64,000 nt of DNA from Heterodera schachtii (taxonomy: Eukaryota; Nematoda; Chromadorea; Rhabditida; Heteroderidae), in contig SIJG01000072.1 in the NCBI GenBank assembly GCA_023374025.1, positions 6,037-70,036 of the forward strand, given 5' to 3'. The notes beneath the pieces were generated by a model that had not been told where the DNA came from, searched no databases, and saw only the letters and a program-made list of their open reading frames with translations. Position 1 is the first letter of the stretch; every line of letters begins with the position of its first letter. Shown here piece by piece: positions 33,631-45,750 of the stretch. A program made the position numbers and the translations under genes.

Positions 33631-36600
33631 TTACAGTTCACTCTTCACCGCTTCGTCTTTCTCCGCCTCCTTTTTGTCCTCTTCCACCTCCTTCTTTGCT
33701 TCCGCTGGTTCCTCCTTTTTGTCCTGTTCCGCCTCCTTTTTGTCCTGTTCCGCCTCCTTTTTGTCCTGTTCCGTCTCTTTTTTCGCTTCTACTTCCTCCT
33801 TTTTCACTTCTTCTCCCTCTTCCTTCTTCTCCACTGCTTCCGCTTCTGCCTCCTTCTTTTCCGCTTCCTTTGCTTCCGCCTCGGCCTTCTTTGCCTCCGC
33901 TTCCGCCTCCTCCTTGGCCTTTTTGGCTGCCGCTTCCGCCTCCTCGCGCTGTTTGAGAGCGGCCGCGTAATATTTGGATGTCAGGAAACGCACTTCGCCA
34001 ATGATCGAATTTGTCTGAAAAATTAAAATTTGTTTTTTATTAAATGAATTAATAAAACCATTCAAAAATGGTTCACATAATGAAAAAACATTTTGCTGTC
34101 ATGGGACTTTGAGAACTTTTGAAAAGGAATTAATGGACTTTGAGAACTTTTGAAAAGGAATTAATTTCAAAGTTTTCATAAGCAGCAGCTATCGAATCCG
34201 GTCGAAAAAAACAACAACATAAATCTTAAAAATAAAAAACCTTTCTCAAATTTCATAGGTTTTTATATTAAAAAAAAATTTTTTTTTACTTTCAAATAAT
34301 TTATTTTTTAAATTTCGAGAGGAGGGAGAGACGAGCTGACTGAAACCCACAGAAATGTGTTTTAAACAATTCGCTATCTGTTAAAATCAGTAATTTTTGT
34401 GGCCTAAATGATAAATTAGCAAAAAAAAAAAAGTCTCTGGGTTCTTCCACTTTTTCAATAGAAGAAGGAATGGTTAGTGAGTAAAATTTCGGAAAAAATA
34501 ATGCAAAATTTTTATCCCGTTCCAAATTCTCTCACCTTCGTCTTCAGGTCGTCCGTGCTGAACGTGGCGTCCTGGTTGTCCTTCAGCTGTTCCGCCTCTT
34601 TCTTGGCCCCCTCAAACCAACTTTTCACCGTCTCAATGGCCCGTTGGAAGGCGTTGAGTTCGCCCTCCGCGAAGTACTCCTTAGAAATGTTGAAAAGTTG
34701 CCACTTTTTGTCCGCCTCGTCCAGCGTGGTGGCCAATTTGTCCATCAGCGCGGGACGGTCCTTGACAAAAACGAATTAATTGTCCAAAATTTCGGCCCCA
34801 AGAACATTCGAAAGATTTCGTCCCCTCAAGGGACGGAAAACAAAAAAAAGTTTTTTCTTGAAAATCTATGCCATACCCTCGCCCTCCCCTCTGATAATTT
34901 GGGTTGTCAAGTCTTGGCCGTGGGTAACTTCATTAACCCTTCATCGAAAAATTTGCAAAAACTAATTACCAAAACTTCCCAATTTTTCAGAAAAGCAAAA
35001 TTTTCCAAAAAAAAAAATCATTGAAATTTTCTTGCAAAAAAATTTTTCTATGAAAATTTGAAAATTCTCAAATGGGTGGGGGGGGGGGGGAGCTGCTCCC
35101 TCTCCCTGCAACATACCTCCTTTTGTCGCTTTCGGCTCTTCAACTTGCGCAGCGGTGCCACCAATTCGCGCCGCTTCTGCTTCAGTTGGTCAACGGTGGT
35201 GTTGTCCGGCACATCCTCCAGCCAGTCGCGCATCTCCTTCAACTTCTGCTGGATCAACAACAGCTCTTCCTCGGTGCCAAAACGCGAGAACGCCTCCTCC
35301 TCCAGCTTGGCACTGTAGTCGTACACGGCCGACTCCAACGAGTTGTGCGCGGACGCGCGCTCCGCCTTCGCTTTTTCGTTGCGTTCAAAGGTGGAGAGGC
35401 TAAAAAAAAACAAAAGTAGTTTTGTTGTTTGAAGTTAAAATTAAAAAAAAAAAAATTTGTGAAAGAGAAATTTTTAATTATTTTTATAAACATTTAAAAT
35501 TATTGTTTTTTTTTCTTAATTTACCAAAACCTAAGAATTGTTTCCATAAAAACTTAGTATTCAAAGATTTTAATGAAAATTTTACAAAATTGGAAAAAAA
35601 AATCAAAATTTTGTGCCAAAAACTTAAAATTTTTACGATTTTGAATTGCATTTCGTTAAAATTTCCATGAAATTCTATTTCATCTTTTCCTATTTCGTAA
35701 ATTTTTTACGAAATGAATTTCTTTTTTCTTTTTCGTAAATTTTTTACGAAATTGAATTTCGTTTTCCTATTTCGTAAATTTTTTTTTACGAAATTTGAAA
35801 TTTTACATTTTTTAGTGAAAATTTGTTAATAAAAATTTGTGAAAATTGTCTAAAAATAGCAAAATTCGGTCGTTTTTTACACAAAATTTGTTAACGAATT
35901 GCACTGAAATTTAAAAATTTTCCCGACGGCGCCTATCGGCACCGTCTCGGACCCCCCCCCCCAGTTACCCATAATTATGTTTTTTTCTTAATTTACCAAA
36001 AACCTAAGAATTGTTTCCATAAAAACTTAGTATTCAAAGATTTTTATAATGAAAGAACGAGTAATTGGAATAAAAGATACTAGACGGGAATATAACCGCT
36101 TCAAGAAAAATCAAAATAAATGCATCTTTTGTCGAGCGGATCCGAACCCATTACAAACAATGGTCATTAAAATGTACAAGCGAAAAAATTGCATTAATTA
36201 ACGTATTTTTTTGCTAATGTTTTCATTAAAAGCAATATTTTCTGATCCTTTTTGGCACCGGAGCCAAAAATTTACAATTGAAAACTGACTTCTTCTACTG
36301 AATAAAAGTTGTTTAAAGTGATTTGGGCAGCCAAATAGTTTGGAATGTTCTTTTTTAAGACTTTGTTTTTGTAAAAAAAAAAAAAAAAATTTTTTTTTGT
36401 CTGGGACGGGAAAGTAAAATGTATAGAGCACACTTACACTTTCTTTGCCTCCTTAATTTCGTCATCACCAATCACTGTGCTCATGTTGTGTTGCAGCTGT
36501 GCATCATCAACCGTCAAACTGGACAACCATTTGGTGAAGGAAGGCGGCGAATCGGCCGAGAGGTCCACCTTTTGGCAAAATTTTAAAATTCATAAAAAAA

Positions 36601-39600
36601 ATTTCAAAAATGATGAACGCCCATGAACATTTTGTCCCAATTCCGCGCCCCAGTCAAAAATTTGGATTTTAGGAATTTTTTCTATTAGCAATAGTAAAGG
36701 AAAAAAAAAATTTTTTTTTTTTTTGAAATTTAAAAAACACAACCCATGGCACACCGACCTCATGTGGCAGGAACAACTCCTTGACCTCAAACTGTTTCAC
36801 ACGAAAACCTTTGATGAGCCGAGCTGCTTGGTAAACGGCGCCCAACACAATGGCCTCGTCGGTGTTCAGCTGTCGGCTTATCTCTTTGCTTGAAACAAAA
36901 AAAAAACAGAATAGACACATGTGAATTACCAGTCATCATTTTATGGGAAACAAAAAATTTCGGAGAGATGAATCCGATGACATTTCTTATTTTGCTCCTA
37001 AGGTTAAAAACAATTTTTTTTTTTCTTCAATGTTGGTCCGCAAAAAATTCGGCGCATGAGAAAAATTGTGTTTTTTTAACCTTTTCATCAACAAAAAAAA
37101 TGACCGAACTTTTGTCGTTTTGGGATCAAATTTTCAAAAAGTAATTGTACAATGAGGTCCGGCGGTGCCTTTGGAATTTTTTATGGGATTTTGTTAATTG
37201 TCAGAAAGGGAATTCCCGCCCTGACTACGGGCCTGTTTTGGGGAAGCAGCATATTTCATCCCATTCCGATTGAAAATAGGGAACATTAGACCTTTTTAAA
37301 ATCAATTTTTTTAAATTAATTACCGGAGAGGATAATCATTTAATAGGGACGACTAAAAGCCGAAAACCCGGAAATTAAATGTTCGTCGTATCTTTATTTT
37401 CATCTCTAGACCAAAAACTGTTTCGCTTTTTTTTTGTTAGGTCCCAATTCTTCGACGGTCTTTGAATTTGGGGTCAAAATCCCTAAAAAGTTGCTGGTTT
37501 CATCCAATTCTTGTAACCCATTTTAAAGAGTGCCAACCAACCCCTGGAGGAATGTGGCAAGGACGGTCTGTAGGCGTGGCATCCGTGTTCCGGCACCCAT
37601 CAACACAACACGGTCCAATTGGTCCACCGTAAGTTGGGCCATCCGCAACGCGTCGGTGATGGGCTCCATGTGGAATTGCTCAAAGTCTTGGAACATCGCC
37701 TCCAACTCGTCCCGGGTGACTTTGACGCGGAAGTCGCGGTCCTCAAACACACTCTCCACATGGGCGAAGTGGTCCGTGTTTGCCGACAAAACCTGTTGGT
37801 TTTAAAAAGAGAATACATTGATAAAAAAAAAATTATGTCACCCGAACAGTCGCCCCCTCGCAGGCCAAAAAAAAAAAAAATTTGTTCAGCAACAAATTGT
37901 GTGGTTCGTGAAAGGAAGAAAATGCCCTATTATGATGAGGTTCAAACTCCGGATGATTCCCCCCCCCCCCGAAAATCTTTTTTTTAAACAAAGAAAAATT
38001 CTTACAATTGGAAACATTCTTACAATTAGTAAGAAAATTCAAAAAAAAAAATTTTTGAAAAAATTTTCAGCAACAGGGGTGGGGTGGGGGGGGGGGGTCG
38101 TACGAGCTGCTCCCAAAATGCCATTTACTTTCCAAACCTCACACAAAGAAACTCGACCTGTTTGACGCGTTCGGCCTCCTTCATCAGTTTGGCCATTGCC
38201 CTCAAATTCTGTTCAACGGTATTGCTGGTGGACGGGTGCTGTTGCTTGAACGCGCGGACAAGGTGGTCGCGCAGTCGAAGTGTCAACTGACGGCCGCCCA
38301 ATGTGCGGTTGTAGCCGACGCCGAGCGTTTCCACCTTAAGCAACAAATGCAGGAGCGGAAAATGATGGAATTCTCAGTTTTTCACCGTCCATCCCCCCCC
38401 CCCCTCTCCCAGAATTTTTTTAAATCAAAAAGAAAGCCTTAAAACTCTTTTAAACAAAATTTAAGCAAAAAAATTTAAAAGAAAATTTGTGATTTTTTCA
38501 AAATTTTATAATGCATCGCATGAATTACGAAGTTTTTCAAAAATTTCCTGAAATGCATTAGAAAATTTAAAAATTTTTTCCTAAAATTTTTTTACAAAAT
38601 GATTTTTTAAGATTTTTCGGGGTTGGGGGGGGGGGGGTTAGAGGGGTTTGGGAATACCATAAAAGAATGTTTTTTCCATCACCTAATTTTAGGATTTGTT
38701 TGTCTTTGTCTCTCCCCCGCCACCTCCCTCTGGAAAAAACCTGCCCCCCCCCCCTCGATTTTTTTTTCCAATTTATAGGTCTGCCAAATCACACGCGACA
38801 CACTTGTGGATAAATTGTGACTGCATTTCGCTTCGATCTGGTCGTTGTGCTGTTTGTTGCTGTTGCTGGTGGCGGTGGTGCTGTTTCCGTGTCATTGTTG
38901 ACAAGCCGAAATTGAACAATGGTGGCCAGCGTTTTTGATGATCCAACATCGTAGATGAGTAACCTCTGTTTAATGGAGGGGGGTGGTTGAAAAAATGAAA
39001 AAAAAATTTTTTTACTTTTCAATTAAAACTTATTTTTTACGAATTTTTTTTCTCAAGAAAGACCTAAAAAACCATAAAAATTTGAAAAAAAATCTAAAAA
39101 AATCAAAAAATTTTTTTTAAAAAATTCCGCATACCGACACTTTTTGGTGTCGTAATTTCTCTAATGCAGCAAATTTTGTGTTTTTTTTTGTCTACGGAAC
39201 CACCAACACCCCCTTGTGTGTTTGTTGGCATTGGCACCACCACTACCTGTGGCTGTTCAGTGATTTCTTTGTGCCGAAACACGCCGTAGTTGAGTCCGGC
39301 AGCGGTGCCGGAGCCGATCAATTGCAACAGATTCAAATCCGCAATTTTGGCCGCCGCTTCAACCGCCGCCCGCTCAATGAGCCTTTAAAAATGGCGAATC
39401 AAATAATGCCAAATTAATTATAATTTTAAGGGCTTTCGTAATGCGCTACCCAAAATAGGAGGGCACTGTGATCACTGCGTCGCGCACCGTTTGGCCAGCG
39501 TATGCCTCCACCTTTTAATGCAAATTTATAATGAATTATACACACTGAAAATAATTAGAGACAGAGAAAATGTTAGGAAGAGAGAAAAGGAAATGTCATG

Positions 39601-41036
39601 AGAGAGAGAAAGAGAAAAAAGAGAGAGAGAGAGGGAGAGAGAGAGGAAGAGAGAAGAGAAAATAGAAAGGAAAAATGTAAGAGGATGGTACCAATGTCCG
39701 AGATGAAATGAGATGGTGAGAGGGAAGGGAGATGAGAGAGTGAGAGAGAAAGAAAGAAGAGAGAAAGGAAAGAGAGAAAAAGAAATATACATTTTCTAAA
39801 CTGTGTAATGCCAGCCGGCCATTAAAAATCAGCGTAATTAACAGCAAAAAAGTTGCAAAAAGCAAGCATCCGGGATTTTTATCTGAATTTTCACAAAAAA
39901 AAAAAAAAAAAAAAAAAAATTAAATTCGTAATTCACCCGGTCTCAAAAAGGCACGAAATTTGGAACAACCCCGAGGAAACAGAGTACAAAAGAAAGATAG
40001 ATAATGTTTTTTGACCAAAATAGAGCCGAACCTCGTGCCTCGCATTGGACAGGACCATGCCAAGTGCACACTCCACAGACAGGTCACCGGCACTGAAAAT
40101 GGCAAAAAAAAAAAATTGGCAAGGTAAAAAATTTCGAAATTTGCAACGCTTCAAAATGAAAACCGTAAAAAGAAACCGCAAAAAAAAATTTTTTTTTTTT
40201 TTTGCTAATAGGTAGTTATCGAACCTCATCCCAACATTTACTCAAATTGCCTGGTAAAAATCCAAATTTTGCCCTCATTTGGCCCCAACTCACTCCGTCT
40301 CAAATTGGACAGTGCCTCGTGCCGGATGCGCTTTCAGCGTCAAATGTGGGAATTCGGCTTGAAACGCTTGCACAATTGGGTCGTCCATCTGTTTACCGAC
40401 CAAGTCCAAAAAGAAGGCAAAAGTGTGCCGTGGCATGCCAAGTGCCTAAAAAACAAAAAAATATGGCGAAAAAACGAAGTTTTGTTGAAGAAAGCCAAAA
40501 AATTATGGTAGTGAGTGGTGTTCAAAATCAAATTTTTGGAACACAAATTCGGCCACTTGATGAAATGAACAAAGTCCGAGCCGTTCAACTCAGTAACAAT
40601 TTGTTTTATTTTAATTATTTGTGCTTGTTACGTTTCAAAGAATTTTTCGGTTTGAAATAAAAAAGGATTGCAAAAATTTTTTTTTTTCGAGTTTTAGACT
40701 TATATTTCGAATTCGGGTTATGTATTGGTCAAAACGAATGCCATATTCATGATCAGTGACCCAGAAAAGAACTAAAAATCAAGTAGCATAAAAGCTTTGG
40801 TCCAGGAAAAGAGAGTGACGGGGGAATTCATTCAAGCAATAGCAAATTGAAAAATTAAAATCAAACTTTTTTCTGTGCTGTGTCGCCCAGGAAGCGTTCC
40901 CCGTCCCGGATGGTCAATGCCATTGGCGTTTTGCGTTGAGATTCGCGGTTCAGCACCGTCTCCATGGGCACACCCGGTTTGATCAGTGCCATCTTCATGT
41001 ACTCGGAGCCCAGGTCGATGGCCATTGCCGAGTTTG
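33631..41036 (-). CDS. HYOU1/GRP170-like chaperone, short form, copy 2 (first exon not found)
   Basis: Thirteen exons found: 40867-41036, 40294-40445, 40032-40092, 39450-39511, 39247-39382, 38804-38965, 38158-38334, 37542-37792, 36759-36888, 36438-36568, 35117-35399, 34536-34760, 33631-34014, about 773 residues, in phase throughout. It has the same landmarks as copy 1 (AIDLGSEYMKMALIKPG, RDAVITVPSYFG, LLIYDVGSSKTLAT, VLMGAGTRMPRLQ, EISRQLNTDEAIVLGAVYQ), and again the ATPase domain joins the helical C-terminal region through about 55 residues without the beta-sandwich. Introns match copy 1 except that one exon is split in two (36759-36888 and 36438-36568). The C-terminal tail is longer, Lys/Glu-rich, contains EQDKKEA repeats and ends KSEL, a KDEL-like ER-retention signal. 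The exon with start codon and probable signal peptide should lie right of 41036; I could not find it. It lies 756 bases from copy 1 in the same orientation: a tandem duplication. Confidence 0.85.
35921..35958. repeat. Dispersed GC hairpin core
   Basis: TCCCGACGGCGCCTATCGG then CACCGTCTCGG. Paired changes (GACGG...CCGTC) keep the arms complementary relative to other copies. In an intron of HYOU1-like copy 2. Confidence 0.75.
39597..39785. repeat. GA-rich low-complexity tract
   Basis: GAGA/GGAA purine tract in an intron of HYOU1-like copy 2; the open frames across it on the minus strand (Ser/Leu-rich) are by-products. Confidence 0.9.
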
Positions 41037-42714
41037 CTGAAATTTAAAATGGAAAATTTGACGGAAAAATTGTATAAAATTTGGCTCTATTGCAGTTTGT
41101 GTGTGCAATCAATGACCATCCTCGATTTCTTTGGCCATCACTTTTTTCTTTACTTGGTCAATCATTTCTTGGTATCAATTGAAAGTTTAAAAAATAATTT
41201 TTAGACTTAAATCTTGGCTAAAAGCAACAGGCAAAAAAATTATTCTTGAATATACTCGAAAAATGATTAATTTCGTGTCTTCTCATTGTAATTTTTTCTT
41301 AATGTCAGTTTTTGCTCTTTTCTTGCGCTTATAAATTCCCTAAACTTTAAGCTTTTGTTTGATACCAAGAATGGTAAAAAAAAAAAAAAAAAATTTTCTT
41401 TGGCCAAGTATCATGAAAAAAACAGGCCCAGGAAAAATTTGGTGGCAGAAACTGCCTGGACCAAGGCCTGAAAAACGCAGGCCTTGGGACTTGGGTCACT
41501 AGGCCCAGGGAACCTTGGAAACTTTGGCCAAGTCAATCAAATTAAATAAAATGCTCAACCTGTTGCCAACCGTGGACATACACATATTGTTGCGATAAAC
41601 AGTAATATCCTTTTACAACATAAATTCATTTTTTACAGATGAATTCCTTAGAAAAAATGGAAATAAAATTTTAAAATTTAATCTTTACACATTAACGAAA
41701 GAACAGAGAAAGAGAGATAAAGAAAATTGATGTTTTCTCTCGTCGATGTAAGCATAGAAATTTCCAGTTTTTTCTTCATTTCAATATGCCAATTTTGAAA
41801 AAATTTAAATTTTTTAAATTTAGAGCGAAATTAATGAAACAAATTTCTAAAACATGAATCACATAAAAAGCGAGAGTGTGCATAAAATAGGTATAATTTG
41901 TGAGGAGAGAAAAATCATTCAAACAAAGCATGATTTGTTCACGTGAACGAACGAATGAAAAAAAAATGATGACAAAATGACGACGTGGTTTAGAGCCTCG
42001 GATATTTCAGTACCCAGCGTTTTCAGTCACAATTAGAGAGCAAGCAGGACGGGAATTCCCGAACTTTTTTTCCTGGCAACCAATTAATTGTATCAGCAGA
42101 ATTATATCGACCGGCATTGGTCGCGTAATGCCGAATTCTCGCTACCAGTGTCGGATTTACCATAGTACATATAGCCATATTTTTCGGTATTTTAAAAAGC
42201 CAAAATCCCGCTCGGGATCCCGCAAATTTTAAATGCGGGAACTCTGCGGGATTTAATGCACCAAATTTGGCCCAGTAAAAATTTCGAGTTACTGATTCGG
42301 TGTTTAATTTGGAGTTAAATAATTTGGACGGCAGAAAATGTTTTTTCCAATACTATTTTCATGCATTCCTTTCTCTGTTTCCACTGTCTGCCTTTTGTAA
42401 TGGAATGGTAGAGAATGAAAAAGGACTATGCGTCTCTACACCTCATGAATAGGGCATGAAATTATATGGAAATCCATATTTTTTTTCCTGGGCTGTGGGA
42501 GGCCTGAAACGCATGAAAAATATGTTTTTAGCTTGGTTTGAAGCTTCTAGGATGGATTTCTATATTCATTTTTTTTTTTTCATATTTTTCCATATTTCGC
42601 GATTTATGTCCATATTTCCATATTTTGGCATTTTTATCCATATTTTGGGATTTTTCCAAAAAACCTCTATTAGAACGGCCCCCATCAGCTAAATTGGGAC
42701 TTTGACCCCAAAAA

Positions 42715-43092
42715 TAGGACACCGGAAAATTGGACAGTATTGGATAAAAAATAAATAAGTTAAAAATGAATAAAACAAAAATTTTAATTGAAATAAATAA
42801 TGTTATTATTATTTGTAGCATCAGCAGCAGAAAGCCATCATACATTCATAACGAAAAAAGTTTTCATTTTGATGGGGTTCCTATTTTTGCGCATTTTTTG
42901 GCACATTGAACAATCATTGTGCATATTGAATGTTTAAATTCTTGGGTTTATATTTTTAAAAGAGGAATTTGGTGTCCAGTTTTCCAGTGTCCAATTTTCC
43001 TTTGGTGTCCAAAATTCCGACGGTGTCCAATTTTCCGCTTGGTGTCCAATTTTCTGGTGGCCAATTTTCCGGTGTCCAATTTACCGGTCCCC
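42715..43092. repeat. Foldback with minisatellite arm (GGTGTCCAATTTTCC units)
   Basis: The right arm at 42970-43090 is about eight irregular 15-bp units of GGTGTCCAATTTTCC. One unit in inverted form (GGACACCGGAAAATTGGACA) is at 42717-42736, with an AT-rich spacer between. Same architecture as 5771-6360 but a different unit. Confidence 0.75.
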
Positions 43093-43159
43093 CTCAAGGG
43101 TCGAAGTCGCTTGGGCCGAGTTTTTGAACTATAACTTTTTTTCATTGTTAACAAAATCC

Positions 43160-43350
43160 AACAATCTTGGTATCATTCGGTAGCCCTAAGTGTCCTCTAT
43201 TAGCATGCCAAATTTCGAAAAATTTCATTTAGGTTCAAAAAAGCTATGACAAAAAATGTTTGAATAACCAGTTTTTTTTTTTAATCTTCTGCTCGCCATA
43301 ACTTTTTTGAAACATAACGAAATTTTTCGAAATTTTGGAGGCTAATAGAG
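43160..43350. repeat. Foldback related to the 316-497 element
   Basis: GTAGCCCTAAGTGTCCTCTA and AAATTTCGAAAAATTTC recur inverted toward 43345 (GAAATTTTGGAGGCTAATAG). Diverged relative of the foldback at the left end of the window. Confidence 0.65.
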
Positions 43351-43711
43351 AAATCAATAAATTTCATATTTTTAATTTGATTTAAAAAAATCAATGAGGA
43401 CGCCACAAAAAAATAATGCATCAATTGTGATCAAATTCATTGCTCTCAATTATTTTAATTATTATTTATCAAATAAATATTTGTTGAATTTTTTAAAATT
43501 CTACTGAAGATCAGTTTCACCGATTGATTAGCTAGCTTTTATGGCAATGCTTTCTCAACATTCATTAGAATTTTAAATTAACGATTTCTTTCCTAATGGA
43601 TTTTGCCAACTTAAAAATATTATTTATCATTTATATAATAAATAAAAAGCATAAATAATAACAAATATAATTTTTAAAAAAAATATTAAAATATATTTAT
43701 TTTTTTAATAG

Positions 43712-43865
43712 ATGCATTTTCTATTTTTGTTTTTGTGTTCTTAATCATAACCAATTCAACTGACAAAACTTTATCAGTTAATAATTTATGTGAAAAGAAT
43801 GGGAAAATACGGCCAAATTTTGCTGAAATATTTGGCCAAAAATGGGACAATGAAAAAATGGAATG
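43712..43865 (+). pseudogene. Secreted HTH family, 5' fragment
   Basis: ATG at 43712 with a frame change in the leader, then NSTDKTLSVNNLCEK and NFAEIFGQKWDNE. The following DNA (43940-44130) is the inverse of 19200-19420, part of the family's repeated flank. Truncated. Confidence 0.75.
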
Positions 43866-44348
43866 TGAAATTTTTAAAGGTCTATCAATTTTCTTGTATT
43901 TTTCCTACAAATTTTCTCAAAAATGCCAACATATGTGTTTTTCTGTTTTATAAGTTTCTCTAAATCGAAAATTGTTCGGAGAAAATGCTTTTTTGGGCTT
44001 CTCTCGCCATAACTAAGCCGCAGAAAAAATATATGTAAAACATAAAAATCCTATCCCAAATGATGAAGAATTTGTCGAAAAATATCCAATGGGGGCGTAA
44101 TTAGGAAATGTCATGTGAAATTATGATGAAAATCATGGTTTTAAATTATTTATTCTTATTTATGAATATTTTATTGCTTTTTTAAACAATTTACTGATGA
44201 TTAGTTACATCTATTGATCGCATTTTTGGCAATGCTTCTCCATATTCATTAAAATTCAAATAATAAATATTTTCTGATGAAAGTAATTTAATTTTAATAT
44301 AAATATATTTAATTAATTATTAATTAATTATTTATAAGTTTTTTAGTG

Positions 44349-45662
44349 ATGCGTTTTCTCCTTTTTATGTTTTTAATCATAAACAATTCAATTGACAAAA
44401 CGTTGTCAGTTAATCAGTCTAAAAAACTTCGGCCAACTTTTACTGAAATATTTGGCGAAGAATGGGCAAATGAAATAATTCGAGAAAATGAAAATGAAAA
44501 TGAGACTAATCAAAACGCAAATTATAATCAAAATGATCAAAATGAATTAACTGATCAGAACGGCCAATTGGATTTTCAACAAAAACGCGAAATTGTTCAC
44601 AAATTTCATGCAATTAGAGAAGGAATTAAGAAAAGGAGCAAATTTTCGGCAAAAATTTGGAATAAAACTGAGCAAAAAAATAGCGGAAAAATTGGGAATT
44701 AGTCGAGATAGAATTTATAAATGGAAAAAAGAATTTGGATTAAATATAAAAAATGAAAAAGATTATTATGCAATGAAAAAGAAGGAATTCATTGAACGAA
44801 TCGATGAGATTAAAAGAATATACAAAAAAGGAAAACAGAAGCAATTTGTGAAAGAGTTGGGCATTAGTGAAAATACATTCCGAAAATGGAAAAAGGAATT
44901 TGGCATTGAAATGAGCAAAAGTAAATTTGATTTACCGTATTTACGGTATTTGAGCCCCCGGGGGTTATATTTAAAAAACTTTTGAGGGGGGGGGGGGGGC
45001 TTTATTTCAGAGTGAGGCTCTAATTCAGGGGGGTGGGGGCTTAATTTTTCAACCCCCCTCGAAAGGGGTCCAGTGCGTTTCGGCGCTCCCGTTTCGGCAC
45101 TTTTTTCTTTGTCATCCAAATCCAACATTGTTGATATCATTCGAAAGCTTAACATGTTTAAAAGCTTTTTCTAAGCTATTGGGTCGCGATTAGACAATTA
45201 CCAAAAAAGTTATACATGAAAATTGCGAAAAATCGAAAATTTTGAAGTTTTTTCTTAATATATTTTTTCCATGCTTTGAAAATCTTTTCGCTTTTGCTTA
45301 AGGCTAATAAAGCATGTGAAGAGCTTTCGAATGACACCAAGAATGTTGGATTTGGATGCCAAAGAAAAAAAAGCTATAGTGAAAAAACGAGCTGGCGACG
45401 AAACGGGAGCGCCGAAACGCGTGGGTCCCCTCGAAAGGGGGGCTCTAATTCAGTAAATACGGTATTAATTTTTAGACAATAATTCTTATTTATATTTTTA
45501 GGTGCAAATCGATATTCCACTGAAGAAAAAATGCGCAAAATGAATGTTTATTATAAAATGAAGCGAGAAAATCCGTCTTTAAGTGACAAAGAAATTGCTG
45601 GCCTGTTGAAAATTGGAAAGACCACTTTAAAATTATGGAAAAAAGAAAGAAAAAATTCGTAA
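44349..45662 (+). pseudogene. Secreted HTH-repeat family, copy D (one-base frame break)
   Basis: Exon 1 is 44349-44920 and exon 2 is 45502-45662. Leader MRFLLFMFLIINNS, then IDKTLSVNQ, TFTEIFGEEWANEI, Asn/Glu-rich linker, VHKFHAIREGIKKR. The frame breaks at a run of seven A near 44670 and continues as EKLGISRDRIYKWKKEFGL and VKELGISENTFRKWKKEFGI. Exon 2 adds MRKMNVYYKMKRENPSL and EIAGLLKIGKTTLKLWKK and stops at TAA. Exon 1 is one base too long for the splice phase, exactly accounted for by one extra A, so a sequencing error would make this an intact gene. The intron is larger than in copy B because of the nested element at 44937-45470. Confidence 0.75.
44937..45470. mobile_element. Nested foldback elements in the copy D intron
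   Basis: Outer ends ACCGTATTTACGGTATTTG / AGTAAATACGGTA with GAGCCCCC / GGGGGGCTC. Inside, TGCGTTTCGGCGCTCCCG (about 45070) is inverted at 45397-45420 and encloses TATCATTCGAAAGCT foldback sequence also seen at 60350-60635. No clean target duplication found. Confidence 0.7.
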
Positions 45663-45750
45663 AAAAAAAAATTTCTAATTAGCTATTAGCATATATCTCT
45701 AAATCTTGCTCTTTAGTCAGTTTATCACCTTTTATCTGTTGTGATTCAAC

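Noticed and set aside
24978..41036. Assignment of the chaperone pair to cytosolic Hsp110 or to Hsp70
   Set aside because: The MAIDLGSE-MK-ALIKPGVPMETVLN pattern and the KSEL end of copy 2 fit HYOU1/GRP170 better.
41570..41610. Possible first exon of HYOU1-like copy 2 (ATG then an AACAG|GT donor)
   Set aside because: The donor phase does not fit the next exon and no leader is encoded.
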